A stretch of DNA of 64,000 bases, from contig NZ_JAJNDU010000007.1 in NCBI RefSeq assembly GCF_021043365.1, positions 1 to 64,000 of the forward strand, given 5' to 3'. Under the pieces are notes generated by a model. That model was not told the DNA's origin. It did no database searches and saw only the letters and a program-made list of their open reading frames with translations. This document shows positions 7,756-16,473 of the stretch, in pieces. Each line of letters opens with the position of its first letter. The first letter of the stretch is position 1. The translations under genes were made by a program, and so were the position numbers. Source of the stretch: Sphingomonas sp. IC-11 (GTDB taxonomy: Bacteria > Pseudomonadota > Alphaproteobacteria > Sphingomonadales > Sphingomonadaceae).

Positions 7756-9138
7756 TCAGGGAGCGAGGATTGACCCCGATCGAGCAAGATTGTTCGATCG
7801 TATATCGGGCCGACGCAGCAGAACATGCTCCGGATTACGGCGAATGGGCGCAACTGCCGTTAGATTATCCCGAAAGTCATTGTTCGCTAATGTGATACCA
7901 TCGGATCGGCCAGGGGCTAGGAGAATGCAGGATGTGCCGGGCTTTCCATTGCCGCATCGCGTGAACCGGCTGGCCGAGATCGTTACACTTCCGGCATTGT
8001 ATATCCCCAGCGCCGTACCATCGACCGTGCCGCATTCTTCGAAGTGGTCGGATATCCGGACATCAAGACATCCATCGGTGTGTCCAGTATAGCCGATGAA
8101 GCTTTGCCCCAGATATCGCTGCCAGTGGTTGTTCCGGACAATGATGCCCTTGCCCGAATATAGCCGCACGCCCGCCCGGCCGTCGCTGCCCATGTTGTTT
8201 TCGATTACTACTTCCATGGACGGTGTCGACGGTGTGGGGCGACGATGGACGATGATCGCCACGTCGCTGCCACTGCCGCGATAGCGCGAGAAGCGGTTGC
8301 CCGAAATGGTCACCCCGCGCGGCAGGCGGCGTACCTGTTCCGGCGTGATCAGGCTGACTTGGCCGACATTGCCGCCGCACCCTTCGAAGACGCAGTTGGT
8401 GACCGAAATCCGTTCGAACACGTAGAAGGCAAAGCCGTCCGCCTCAAAATCCACCGGGCCAGGCATGTCGGGCCTGGTGCACCGCACGAAACGGCAGCGG
8501 TCGACAACGATATCGCTTCCCCCGATGACGGAGATGCCGTTGCGGTTGTCGTTGTTGATCCCGTCGAAAACGCAGCCGCGCACGGTGATGCGGGCATTCT
8601 GCCGCGGCACACGTTCGATCCCCTCACGTTCCGCACCGAGATACAGGCCATCGCCGGCGAAGCCACGGAATGTCACGTTTTCGATCAGGCAGTCGCTGAC
8701 GCCTGACAGATTGACCAGATTGTGATGCTCAACAAACCCGCCATTCAGGACATGGCCCTCGATGACCATGTCGCGCAACGTGATGCCGCGGGTGGTCACG
8801 CGTGAGCCGTCGACGCGAAAGACGTTGGGCACCCTGCGACCTGTGCTGCGCACAACTGTTGTGTCTCCGTCACCGGAAATGGTGGCGCCCTCGGGCAGAT
8901 TGAGCATGTCGACCAGATACACGCCGCCGGGGCCGGAGCCGCCACCACCAGGCAGATGCACCGGCTGCCCTGTGGCCAGTGCACGGGCGATCGCTGGCGT
9001 ATCACCGGCATCACCTCGTCGCCGCAGCGCGGGCGCGGGAAGGGGTTCGGCAGCCTGCGCGCCCCGACAGGCGGGGAAAGCGACCAATGGCAAGGCCGTG
9101 AACATCAACAGAAGCTGGCGGCGTGCCGCAGAGGTCAT
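7756..9138 (-). CDS. Exported right-handed beta-helix protein, possible polysaccharide lyase
   Basis: A 460-residue protein with a signal sequence (twin Arg, then LLLMFTALPLVAFPA), a pectate-lyase-like N-terminal stretch and many repeats of the form 'I.NC.F.G', 'I.GNRFSRY', 'VIENNMGSDGRAGVRLYSGKG' that form parallel beta-helix coils. Such folds act on acidic polysaccharides as lyases, hydrolases or epimerases. It heads the leftward sugar operon, so I infer a periplasmic or outer-surface role in trimming or releasing the polymer made here, comparable to lyases in sphingan clusters. Catalytic residues cannot be named by eye. Confidence 0.8.
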   Translation of the reverse strand: MTSAARRQLLLMFTALPLVAFPACRGAQAAEPLPAPALRRRGDAGDTPAIARALATGQPVHLPGGGGSGPGGVYLVDMLNLPEGATISGDGDTTVVRSTGRRVPNVFRVDGSRVTTRGITLRDMVIEGHVLNGGFVEHHNLVNLSGVSDCLIENVTFRGFAGDGLYLGAEREGIERVPRQNARITVRGCVFDGINNDNRNGISVIGGSDIVVDRCRFVRCTRPDMPGPVDFEADGFAFYVFERISVTNCVFEGCGGNVGQVSLITPEQVRRLPRGVTISGNRFSRYRGSGSDVAIIVHRRPTPSTPSMEVVIENNMGSDGRAGVRLYSGKGIIVRNNHWQRYLGQSFIGYTGHTDGCLDVRISDHFEECGTVDGTALGIYNAGSVTISASRFTRCGNGKPGTSCILLAPGRSDGITLANNDFRDNLTAVAPIRRNPEHVLLRRPDIRSNNLARSGSILAP

Positions 9139-9244
9139 TTCTTGTTCCGTGTAGCGTGGTTTCGGACTGAACCAGCGATGGCTTCATTGCGATCCTACAG
9201 ACCGCTCCCTAATGCCGTCGGTAACAGCTTTAGGAACAGACCAG
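9139..9244. promoter_or_regulatory. Divergent promoter region, beta-helix gene / asnB
   Basis: The only non-coding gap between the leftward sugar operon and rightward asnB must hold both promoters. A good ribosome-binding sequence (TTAGGAAC) lies before asnB. I cannot assign -35/-10 boxes with confidence. Confidence 0.4.
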
Positions 9245-11185
9245 ATGTGCGGCATTGCCGGTTTCGTTACAGGAAACAGCATCGACCTTGCCGCCACAAT
9301 CCGGGCGATGACCGGGGTGATACAGCACCGCGGGCCCGATGACGAAGGCAGCTGGACCGATACAGAGAACGGCATAGCCCTGGGACATCGCCGTTTGGCG
9401 ATCCTGGATCTGTCGCCGGGCGGCCATCAGCCGATGCAGTCGGTTAGCGGCCGATACGTGCTGATCTACAACGGTGAGATCTACAATCACGGGGCGTTGC
9501 GCACCGCCCTGGAAGAAGCCGGTGCGGCCCCCGAATGGCGGGGCCATTCCGATACCGAGGTGATGCTGGCAGGGTTCGATCATTGGGGTGTCGAGGCGAC
9601 ACTGCAGCGGTTGAACGGCATGTTCGCCTTCGCCTTGTGGGACAAGGCCGACCGATCGCTGATCCTAGCGCGCGACCGGATGGGGGAAAAGCCGCTATAT
9701 TATGGCGTGCACGATGGCACGTTGCTGTTCGGATCGGAACTGAAGGCGCTGGTCGAGCACCCTGCGTTCCGCCCTCGGATCGACCGGCAGGCATTGGCCG
9801 CGTTCATGCGGCTTGGCTATGTTCCGGCGCCGGCATCGATCTGGCAAGGCATTCGAAAACTGCCCGCGGCGCATTGGATGACGATCGCGCGGAACGACAT
9901 CACGCAGATGGTGGCGCGGCCGTATTGGGATATTGCCGAGGTCGCTCGCGCGGGGGTGGCATCGCCGCGGCAGAACGGGCCGGAACTGGCGAACGAGCTG
10001 GAGGCGCTGCTGGCGGACGCGGTGGGATTGCGGATGGAAGCCGACGTGCCGCTGGGCGCGTTTCTGTCGGGCGGGATCGATTCCTCGCTGGTCGCCGGAT
10101 TGATGCAATCGCGCAGCGCAACGCCGGTGCGGACCTTCTCGATTGGATTCCACGATCCCGCGTTCAACGAGGCACATCACGCAAAGGCTGTCGCCACGCA
10201 TCTGGGCACGCAGCATACCGAATTCTATGTCGGCATGGACGAGGCCCGCGATCTGTTGCCGGCCTTGCCGCACATCTGGGACGAGCCGTTCGCGGATTCA
10301 TCGCAGATCCCGACATTTCTGGTCAGCCGGCTGGCCAGCCAGCATGTGACCGTGGCGCTTTCCGGCGACGGAGGCGACGAATTGTTCGGCGGATATAACC
10401 GGCACGTGACCGGGGCGGGCATCTGGAACCGGGTGCAGGCGATGCCGGGCGGATTGCGCCAGCTTGCCGCCCAGGCCCTGTCGCACAAGACGGTTGGCAG
10501 CGTGGCGGAAAAGGTTTCGGCCATGATTCCGGGTCAGCGGATCGCCGGGCTCGCCGCGCGCCTGCCCAAGGTGGGGGCTGTGGTGGGGGCGGCATCCCCG
10601 ATGGATTTTTACACCCGCCTTATTTCCCAATGGCAGGAAGAGCCGGTGGTGCTGGGCGCGGACAGCCGCATCGTCCTGAGCGAACCGCCGGCGTTCGACG
10701 ATTTCCGGAACACGATGATGTTCCTCGACATGACCACCTATATGGTCGACGACATTCTGGTGAAGGTTGACCGGGCGGGCATGGCGTCCAGCCTGGAAGG
10801 GCGCGTCCCGTTGCTGGATCATCGCCTGGTCGAATTCGCCTGGCAGGTGCCGATCGAGGCCAAGATCCGCGACGGCCGGGGCAAGATGATCCTGCGTGAA
10901 ATCCTGGATCGTTACGTCCCGCGTGATCTGATCGACCGGCCCAAATCCGGTTTCGCTATTCCGATCGGGCAATGGCTGGCCGGGCCGCTCCGCCCTTGGG
11001 TGGAGGATCTGATCGACCCGCGCCGGATGCGCGAGGAAGGCTATCTTGATCCGGTGATCGTGGCCGATATCTGGCGGCGGTTCCTGAGTGGCGAGGTGCA
11101 GCTGGATACACGGCTGTGGTGCATCCTGATGTTCCAGGCGTGGCTGCGTGAACAGCCGATGGCCAACGTAAAGGCAGCTGCCTGA
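9245..11185 (+). CDS. asnB: Glutamine-dependent asparagine synthetase-type amidotransferase
   Basis: A full-length (646 residues) class II amidotransferase. The start at 9245 puts Cys at position 2 (MCGIAGFV), as needed for the N-terminal glutaminase; a longer frame would bury it. IQHRGPDDEGSW, YNGEIYNH and the synthetase PP-loop SGGIDSSLVAGLM follow, then SGDGGDELFGGYNRH. In O-antigen and capsule clusters such proteins (WbpS in Pseudomonas aeruginosa O6 is the usual comparison) are thought to amidate hexuronic acids. With tviB/tviC present, amidation of a GalNAcA residue is a reasonable inference over asparagine synthesis. Confidence 0.93.
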   Translation: MCGIAGFVTGNSIDLAATIRAMTGVIQHRGPDDEGSWTDTENGIALGHRRLAILDLSPGGHQPMQSVSGRYVLIYNGEIYNHGALRTALEEAGAAPEWRGHSDTEVMLAGFDHWGVEATLQRLNGMFAFALWDKADRSLILARDRMGEKPLYYGVHDGTLLFGSELKALVEHPAFRPRIDRQALAAFMRLGYVPAPASIWQGIRKLPAAHWMTIARNDITQMVARPYWDIAEVARAGVASPRQNGPELANELEALLADAVGLRMEADVPLGAFLSGGIDSSLVAGLMQSRSATPVRTFSIGFHDPAFNEAHHAKAVATHLGTQHTEFYVGMDEARDLLPALPHIWDEPFADSSQIPTFLVSRLASQHVTVALSGDGGDELFGGYNRHVTGAGIWNRVQAMPGGLRQLAAQALSHKTVGSVAEKVSAMIPGQRIAGLAARLPKVGAVVGAASPMDFYTRLISQWQEEPVVLGADSRIVLSEPPAFDDFRNTMMFLDMTTYMVDDILVKVDRAGMASSLEGRVPLLDHRLVEFAWQVPIEAKIRDGRGKMILREILDRYVPRDLIDRPKSGFAIPIGQWLAGPLRPWVEDLIDPRRMREEGYLDPVIVADIWRRFLSGEVQLDTRLWCILMFQAWLREQPMANVKAAA

Positions 11186-11207
11186 CGTCAGCCTCAACTC
11201 CCCCGGA

Positions 11208-12377
11208 TCAGCCGGTAATGCCCATGGCGCGCAGCATATGGGCATTGATCCGCCGCACATCGAACCGCTCCTCCGCCAGCTGACGGCTGGCCGCGCCCAT
11301 CGGCTCGATCAGTTCGGGCTGATCGAGGAAGCGTTTCATGGCCTGCGCCAGCGGCACGGGATCGCGAGCGGGCACGAGGAAGCCATTATAGCCCTCCACC
11401 ACCGTATCGCGGCACCCCGGCGCATCGGTGGTGACGATCGGGCGAGCCATGGCCATCGCCTCCTGCGTGCTTCGCGGTTTTCCTTCGCGATAGGATGGCA
11501 GGACGAACACGCTGGATTGCGCGATAATCGGGCGTACATCATTCTGGTGGCCCGGCCACTCGATCAACCCGTCATCGACCCAGGCGCGCACTTCCTCCAG
11601 CGTGAAACCACCGGGATTGGGATCCCACCCGCCCAAGAGGACGAACCGCGCATCGGGATAATCCGCCCGCAGCAGGCGCGCGGCCTCGACGAATTCGGCA
11701 ATCCCCTTTTCCCGCAGCAGCCGGGCCATCAACAGAAACGTGACCGGCGCCGTGACCGCGGGCGCGGGCGACAGGCGATCGAAATCCACCCCCGATCCGG
11801 CGAGCAGTTCGATCCGGCCGGCCGGCGCGATGCCATTGTCGATGAAGAAGCTGCGATCGTCCTCGTTCTGCACGAACACGACCCGGCACAGGCGAAAGGC
11901 CAGCCAGTATAGCGACGAGGCGACCCCGCGCAGCACGCGCCGTTTCAGCGTGTCCGGCCCGGCCCCCGGCGTGAAGACATAGCCAAGCCCCGCCACCATC
12001 GCGAACCGGCGCTGCACGCCGGCGAGGCGGGCGGCGATCGTGCCGTAGGTGACCGGCTTGATGAAATAACCGAACACCGCATCGGGCTTCAGCCGGCGGA
12101 AGGTGCGGACCAGGCCGAACATGTCGCGCAGGTCGCGCAGCGGATGCATGCCGGTGCGTTCCAGCGATACATCGACCGGGATCGCGCCCAATTGCTCCAT
12201 CGCGGCGCGGGTATCCGCATCATGATCGGGCGCCAGCGCATAGACGGTGATCCCGCGTGACACGAATTCGCGGATCAATGGTCCGCGAAAATTGGCGAGG
12301 GTCGCCGCGCCGCTCGTCAGCATCGCGATCGATCGCACGGCGCCTTCGCCCGGCGCGGTCATGGCATGGTCAGTCAT
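11208..12377 (-). CDS. Glycosyltransferase family 4
   Basis: A 389-residue GT-B glycosyltransferase that would add a sugar to the lipid-linked repeat unit on the inner face of the membrane. The N-terminal domain resembles PglA/WbaZ-like enzymes (AMLTSGAATLANFRGPLIREF, GYFIKPVTYGTIAAR). The C-terminal domain has the retaining-GT4 pattern YREGKPRSTQEAMAMARPIVTTDAPGCRDTV, including the E-x7-E type motif. It is last in the second leftward operon and overlaps the upstream gene by four bases. Donor and acceptor are not deducible. Confidence 0.9.
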   Translation of the reverse strand: MTDHAMTAPGEGAVRSIAMLTSGAATLANFRGPLIREFVSRGITVYALAPDHDADTRAAMEQLGAIPVDVSLERTGMHPLRDLRDMFGLVRTFRRLKPDAVFGYFIKPVTYGTIAARLAGVQRRFAMVAGLGYVFTPGAGPDTLKRRVLRGVASSLYWLAFRLCRVVFVQNEDDRSFFIDNGIAPAGRIELLAGSGVDFDRLSPAPAVTAPVTFLLMARLLREKGIAEFVEAARLLRADYPDARFVLLGGWDPNPGGFTLEEVRAWVDDGLIEWPGHQNDVRPIIAQSSVFVLPSYREGKPRSTQEAMAMARPIVTTDAPGCRDTVVEGYNGFLVPARDPVPLAQAMKRFLDQPELIEPMGAASRQLAEERFDVRRINAHMLRAMGITG

Positions 12378-13459
12378 GAAGGGCGTTTCCCGGCTGCTGC
12401 TCGCAACACGGACAGGACGCGATCCTGTTGCGAGCGCAGCGAATAGCGTTGTTCCGCCACCTCATGCGCATGGCGGCCGAAATCGTGGCGAAGGGCAGGG
12501 TCGGTCAGCAACCGTTCGAGCGCCTGCGCCCAGCCTGCCGTGTCCGTGGCGAGAAAGCCGTCCACGCCGTGCGAAACGATCTGCGCATTCACCCCGACGG
12601 GCGAGGCGATGACCGGCAGGCCGCACGCCATGTACTGGATCAGTTTATACCCGCATTTGCCGCGCGCCCATGGTTCGTCGGGCAAGGGCATGATGCCGAT
12701 ATCCATCGCCTGGATATCGCTGATCTCGCGATCCTCGGCCCATTCGACCGCCTCGATACCGGCAATGCCACGGGCACGCGGGCCAGCCCCCACGACGCGC
12801 AGCGTGGCCCCGTGCCGCGCCAATACCGGCAGCAGCACTGGCAGCATCGGTTCGACATAGCCCCAGGTCGATGGCGATCCGATCCAGCCGACAACCGGCG
12901 TCGCGCGGGGCGGGGCATCGGGGCTGATCCGCCACGACGGCTGATAGGCATCGGTATCGACGACGGTCGGCACGATCAGGCTGTTGGAGCAATATTGCCC
13001 GACATAGGCCTGAAGATAGGCGTTGCCGCACAGGCACGCCGACGCCTGGCGCAGCAGCGGCGCCAGCTTGTTGCCCAGCACCCGCCGTACCAGCGGCACG
13101 CGATGCTGATCGTACATGTGAAAGATCGCATCATCGATATCGTAGACGATCGGCGTCCCCGTCAGTCCCAGCGCGCGTTCCGCGATGCCGGGCAGATAGG
13201 GGAATGCCTCATATTGCACCCACAGCACGTCGAACCGGCGCGCGGCGAACAGATCGGCAAGGCGGCGGGCATAGCCACGCGCCACATCCCCGCGCCGCTG
13301 CGGCTCACCCCGCGCGAGGCGGGCGACATAATCGTCATCAAGCAGCGGACGGATTTCCAGCTCCACCCCGTGCCGGGCGAGGTGGGGCGCATATTGCAGC
13401 AACCGCTGGCGCGTGCTGGCCGCCCGGGTTCCATATTTGGCAAGTCCAAGGACGCGCAT
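12374..13459 (-). CDS. Glycosyltransferase family 4 (second)
   Basis: A 361-residue GT-B glycosyltransferase. The N-terminal portion has WVQYEAFPYLPGIAERAL and YDIDDAIFHMYD. The C-terminal domain has VVGWIGSPSTWGYVEPM, MPLPDEPWARGKCGYKLIQYMACGLPVIASPVG and the nucleotide-sugar-binding region of the Glyco_trans_1 type. It overlaps the next gene downstream (ATGA) and lies 46 bases below the GT2 gene, the widest gap in this operon. The linkage it makes is unknown. Confidence 0.9.
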   Translation of the reverse strand: MRVLGLAKYGTRAASTRQRLLQYAPHLARHGVELEIRPLLDDDYVARLARGEPQRRGDVARGYARRLADLFAARRFDVLWVQYEAFPYLPGIAERALGLTGTPIVYDIDDAIFHMYDQHRVPLVRRVLGNKLAPLLRQASACLCGNAYLQAYVGQYCSNSLIVPTVVDTDAYQPSWRISPDAPPRATPVVGWIGSPSTWGYVEPMLPVLLPVLARHGATLRVVGAGPRARGIAGIEAVEWAEDREISDIQAMDIGIMPLPDEPWARGKCGYKLIQYMACGLPVIASPVGVNAQIVSHGVDGFLATDTAGWAQALERLLTDPALRHDFGRHAHEVAEQRYSLRSQQDRVLSVLRAAAGKRPS

Positions 13460-13505
13460 CGCTACTCGATCATTGTTCGGATGGGGGGAGGGAGCTGTTC
13501 CCTTG

Positions 13506-14438
13506 TCAGCGGCTGGTGTTCTGCCCGCCGGCCACCGCGGATTTAGCCAACATCACATAGGCATGCAGTACATTTCCGGCGTCAGCCAGCGAGCCCCGCA
13601 GACCTGCCTGAGCGAGCCGGGTAAATGGCTCCAGCCCCAAAGTTATTGCCGCAGTCATCAAGAACCCGGGTGTCGAGAAATGCTCGCGCGCATACTGCAG
13701 CCGGCTACGTAGCGAATAGAAAAGCCGCTTCGCCTTCACGTTCTCAGACGTTCCCCCGCCGTAATGATATGCCGTTGTGTCGGCGATGTAATACGTAGCC
13801 GCGCCGCGCTTACGTGCCCGCAGGGCGAAATCGACCTCCTCGAAATAGACGAAATATCGCTCATCAAAGCCCGAAAGCTCATTGAAGAGGCTTCGCCGTA
13901 CGAAGAAGAAAGCGCCGATAACCTGATCCACGGGGCGGCTGTGCGTGTGGTCGAAGTCCCGCATGAAATGCGGCGTGAACACGCGCGGAAAACGCCCGCC
14001 CAGACCAAGGGCCTGCCCCAGATAAGTTGAAGGATCGGTAAAGTTCGCGCAATGACGTTCGATATTACCGTGCTTGCCGATCAACTTGATTCCACAGATG
14101 CCGTATTGCTGGCCTTCTGATGACTCCATGAAGGAGATAGCCTTCGCAACGGAATTCTCGATCAACCGTGCATCTGGATTAAGGAACAAGATATAGGGAG
14201 ATTGGCAGCGCGAGGCACCCACATTGCACGCTTTGGCAAAGCCCAGATTTTCATTAGCCAACACGATGTCGCATGCTGCTGCGAGGTGCTGCGGAAGTTG
14301 AGCCGAATTGTCGGAGGATCCATTGTCGACCACGACAACCTTTCCAACGCCATCGCGATGATCGAGGATCGACTGGATACACTCACGAAGCATTGAGCCG
14401 GAATTCCAGTTCACAATTACAATGTCAGCAGTCGGCAT
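13506..14438 (-). CDS. Glycosyltransferase family 2, rhamnosyltransferase-like
   Basis: A 310-residue GT-A glycosyltransferase. DIVIVNWNSGSMLRECI, VVDNGSSDNSA, NENLGFAKACNVGA and the metal-site region LFLNPDARL are typical of WbbL-type rhamnosyltransferases, which fits the rmlABCD genes in the cluster. FVYFEEVDFALRARKRG is the acceptor-side motif of the same group. The chosen ATG overlaps the upstream polymerase stop (TGATG). Assignment to rhamnose is inferred. Confidence 0.9.
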   Translation of the reverse strand: MPTADIVIVNWNSGSMLRECIQSILDHRDGVGKVVVVDNGSSDNSAQLPQHLAAACDIVLANENLGFAKACNVGASRCQSPYILFLNPDARLIENSVAKAISFMESSEGQQYGICGIKLIGKHGNIERHCANFTDPSTYLGQALGLGGRFPRVFTPHFMRDFDHTHSRPVDQVIGAFFFVRRSLFNELSGFDERYFVYFEEVDFALRARKRGAATYYIADTTAYHYGGGTSENVKAKRLFYSLRSRLQYAREHFSTPGFLMTAAITLGLEPFTRLAQAGLRGSLADAGNVLHAYVMLAKSAVAGGQNTSR

Positions 14439-15451
14439 CACCCGAGCGTTCCTTCCGAAACGGCGCGATAGGTAATCCATGCGCCGTTCAATAGTAGAAC
14501 GCCGCGAACCACCAACACCTGGGTATCAACAGGCAATCTGAAACCGGCAAATACTACCGATAGCATCATTATTTCACTCGTCCTGAGCGCAACGACCGGA
14601 GATTCCCGAAAAGCTATCAGAAAGGCAAAGCCAAACAGGGTCAGAAGCATGAAGGGAAATGTGTATTCGTCCCTGTTTTGAAAATTGAAAAGCATCATTG
14701 CTATCAATGAAAAAGCAAAAAGTATATTTGCTACCGAAAATATGTTTAATGCTTCGCTGGCGGCAATGTTATCTATATAGTTATAGATAAGCGGATTTAT
14801 TTCGGAGAAAGTGCTGCTGATCCAGCTTCCCGCTGCTGTTGAAAGGACGATCAGGATCAGCGCGCTTGCTGGCACCGCTGCCAACGTGATCTTCCTTGGC
14901 ATTAAGACCACCGCCGCGCCAAGCGATATCAATGCGATGGCACTGGAGTGAAATGATACCGAAAGCAGGGCCAGCAGGGCTGCATAAACCCATTTTCGCT
15001 CCATCAAGAGATGAAGAGCGAGGAATCCAAAACTTATCGCAACAGCAGCCCGAATCTGAGTATATTCATGAATTGAATAGAAAAGAAGAAGATAAGCAAC
15101 CGCCGCAAGAGGTGGATTCTCAAGATACCTTTCAAATAAATAAAACTTTACGGACAGAGCTACAAACGACAAGAATGTGTAGAATGTCGCGAAGCTCAAA
15201 CCGAGGGGAACGGCAAAGAACCATGCCGTCAGCTCATAGCCGATTTCAAATCGCGTATTACCGAAAAGGAAGGTAGGCGATATTATATTGTAGGCGACAA
15301 TATAATGCTCGTAATCCTTTCCCCAGCCCAGCCAACGATTGCCCGCAGCAATACTCGCGACCAGGCAAATTATGGCTAGAAAGACGATGCGGACTAGAGG
15401 CGTTTGTGCGCGCTGAACCTCCGCTTCGATGGGGGCATGGGCGGCGATCAT
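14438..15451 (-). CDS. EpsG-family polysaccharide polymerase (Wzy-like)
   Basis: A 337-residue integral membrane protein with about ten hydrophobic segments. The pattern DYEHYIVAYN, FEIGYELTAWFF and HEYTQIRAAVAISFGFLAL matches EpsG/Wzy-type polymerases that join repeat units in the periplasm. This stretch is visibly more AT-rich than its neighbours, as usual for wzy genes acquired by transfer. The ATG at 15451 overlaps the upstream stop by four bases. An in-frame extension to 15547 would overlap the GT2 gene heavily. Confidence 0.85.
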   Translation of the reverse strand: MIAAHAPIEAEVQRAQTPLVRIVFLAIICLVASIAAGNRWLGWGKDYEHYIVAYNIISPTFLFGNTRFEIGYELTAWFFAVPLGLSFATFYTFLSFVALSVKFYLFERYLENPPLAAVAYLLLFYSIHEYTQIRAAVAISFGFLALHLLMERKWVYAALLALLSVSFHSSAIALISLGAAVVLMPRKITLAAVPASALILIVLSTAAGSWISSTFSEINPLIYNYIDNIAASEALNIFSVANILFAFSLIAMMLFNFQNRDEYTFPFMLLTLFGFAFLIAFRESPVVALRTSEIMMLSVVFAGFRLPVDTQVLVVRGVLLLNGAWITYRAVSEGTLG

Positions 15452-16473
15452 CTGGTTTTCACGGTCCTGAAGCGATTGGTCAGCCGGCTGGTTCGCGACC
15501 ATGCAGAACGCGCAACGCGGCGAGGAACCAGAGTCGCAACCTCCCAACTGGGCTTGGCGACGATCGCGCGCGTGATGTGGGCTGCCGCTTTTAGTAGCCG
15601 GCGCTCAAAGAGATGCACCAATCCGATATCGGCGTAAATCCTGGCTATGGCATCGGCGCGGTAACGCGGTTCGATCACCCGGTCCGCGACCTCAAGACAC
15701 AGCGACAATTGTCGATCGGCATCATTGTGTGCTCCACCCGGGTGGAGCCGGTAGCGGCACAAGGAGATGTCAGGAACGAAGATCATGGAGACATTCTGTC
15801 GTAGCGCAAGCGCTGCAACCTGAATGAAGGTAGGCCAGTCATCGAGCCGCACGTTTGCTGTCCACGGGTGCGCATCACGCAACATGTCGGTTGCAAACAC
15901 GGTTGATTGAAGCAGCAGCGGCTTGGGATAGGAAATGCTGAGCTGGCGCAGGCGGTCTCCTGGGTTCGCTGCAATCAAGCGGGAATGTGCATCGCCATAT
16001 ACCGGTTCGCCGTCGCGCCCCTCGAGATAGGTGGCCTGGCAGATCCAGCATATGTCGTCGTTACCCTGCACCTCCAGCCGCGCAACCACCGCGGCTAGGC
16101 CCTGCGGCTCGTAATAATCGTCGGAAGCGATGAACGCGACGAAGCGGGTGTCCGTCAGCGCCAGGCCGCTGGCCAGGGAATCCCGCAGCCCGGCGTTGCG
16201 CTTGGCATAAATGCGCACGTGCAGCGCCGGATCGAACGGATAGGAGGCGACGAAATCCATCGTCCCGTCCGGCGATCCATCGTCGATGAAGATCACGGCC
16301 AGGCGATCGCACGCCTGCGATGCCTCGATCGCGGCGAATGCCTCCGGCAGATAGCGGCAATGATTGTACGATCCGATCACGATCGTCAGCAGGCGATCAT
16401 CACCTGCCGTGCCCGTTTCGCGCAGCAGTTCGAGCGGAGCGGCCCCTGCCGGCAAAGGAACCTGACCCACCAT
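15448..16473 (-). CDS. Glycosyltransferase family 2
   Basis: A GT-A glycosyltransferase of 341 residues. LLTIVIGSYNHCRYLPEAFAAI opens the fold, IFIDDGSPDGTMDFV supplies the nucleotide-sugar site, and FIASDDYYEPQGLAAVVARL carries the DXD-like metal ligands (SDD). The start at 16473 overlaps the wzx stop (TGATG); an ATG at 16530 would overlap wzx by 58 bases. The C-terminal 100 residues are basic and without a recognisable domain. Substrate unknown. Confidence 0.87.
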   Translation of the reverse strand: MVGQVPLPAGAAPLELLRETGTAGDDRLLTIVIGSYNHCRYLPEAFAAIEASQACDRLAVIFIDDGSPDGTMDFVASYPFDPALHVRIYAKRNAGLRDSLASGLALTDTRFVAFIASDDYYEPQGLAAVVARLEVQGNDDICWICQATYLEGRDGEPVYGDAHSRLIAANPGDRLRQLSISYPKPLLLQSTVFATDMLRDAHPWTANVRLDDWPTFIQVAALALRQNVSMIFVPDISLCRYRLHPGGAHNDADRQLSLCLEVADRVIEPRYRADAIARIYADIGLVHLFERRLLKAAAHITRAIVAKPSWEVATLVPRRVARSAWSRTSRLTNRFRTVKTR

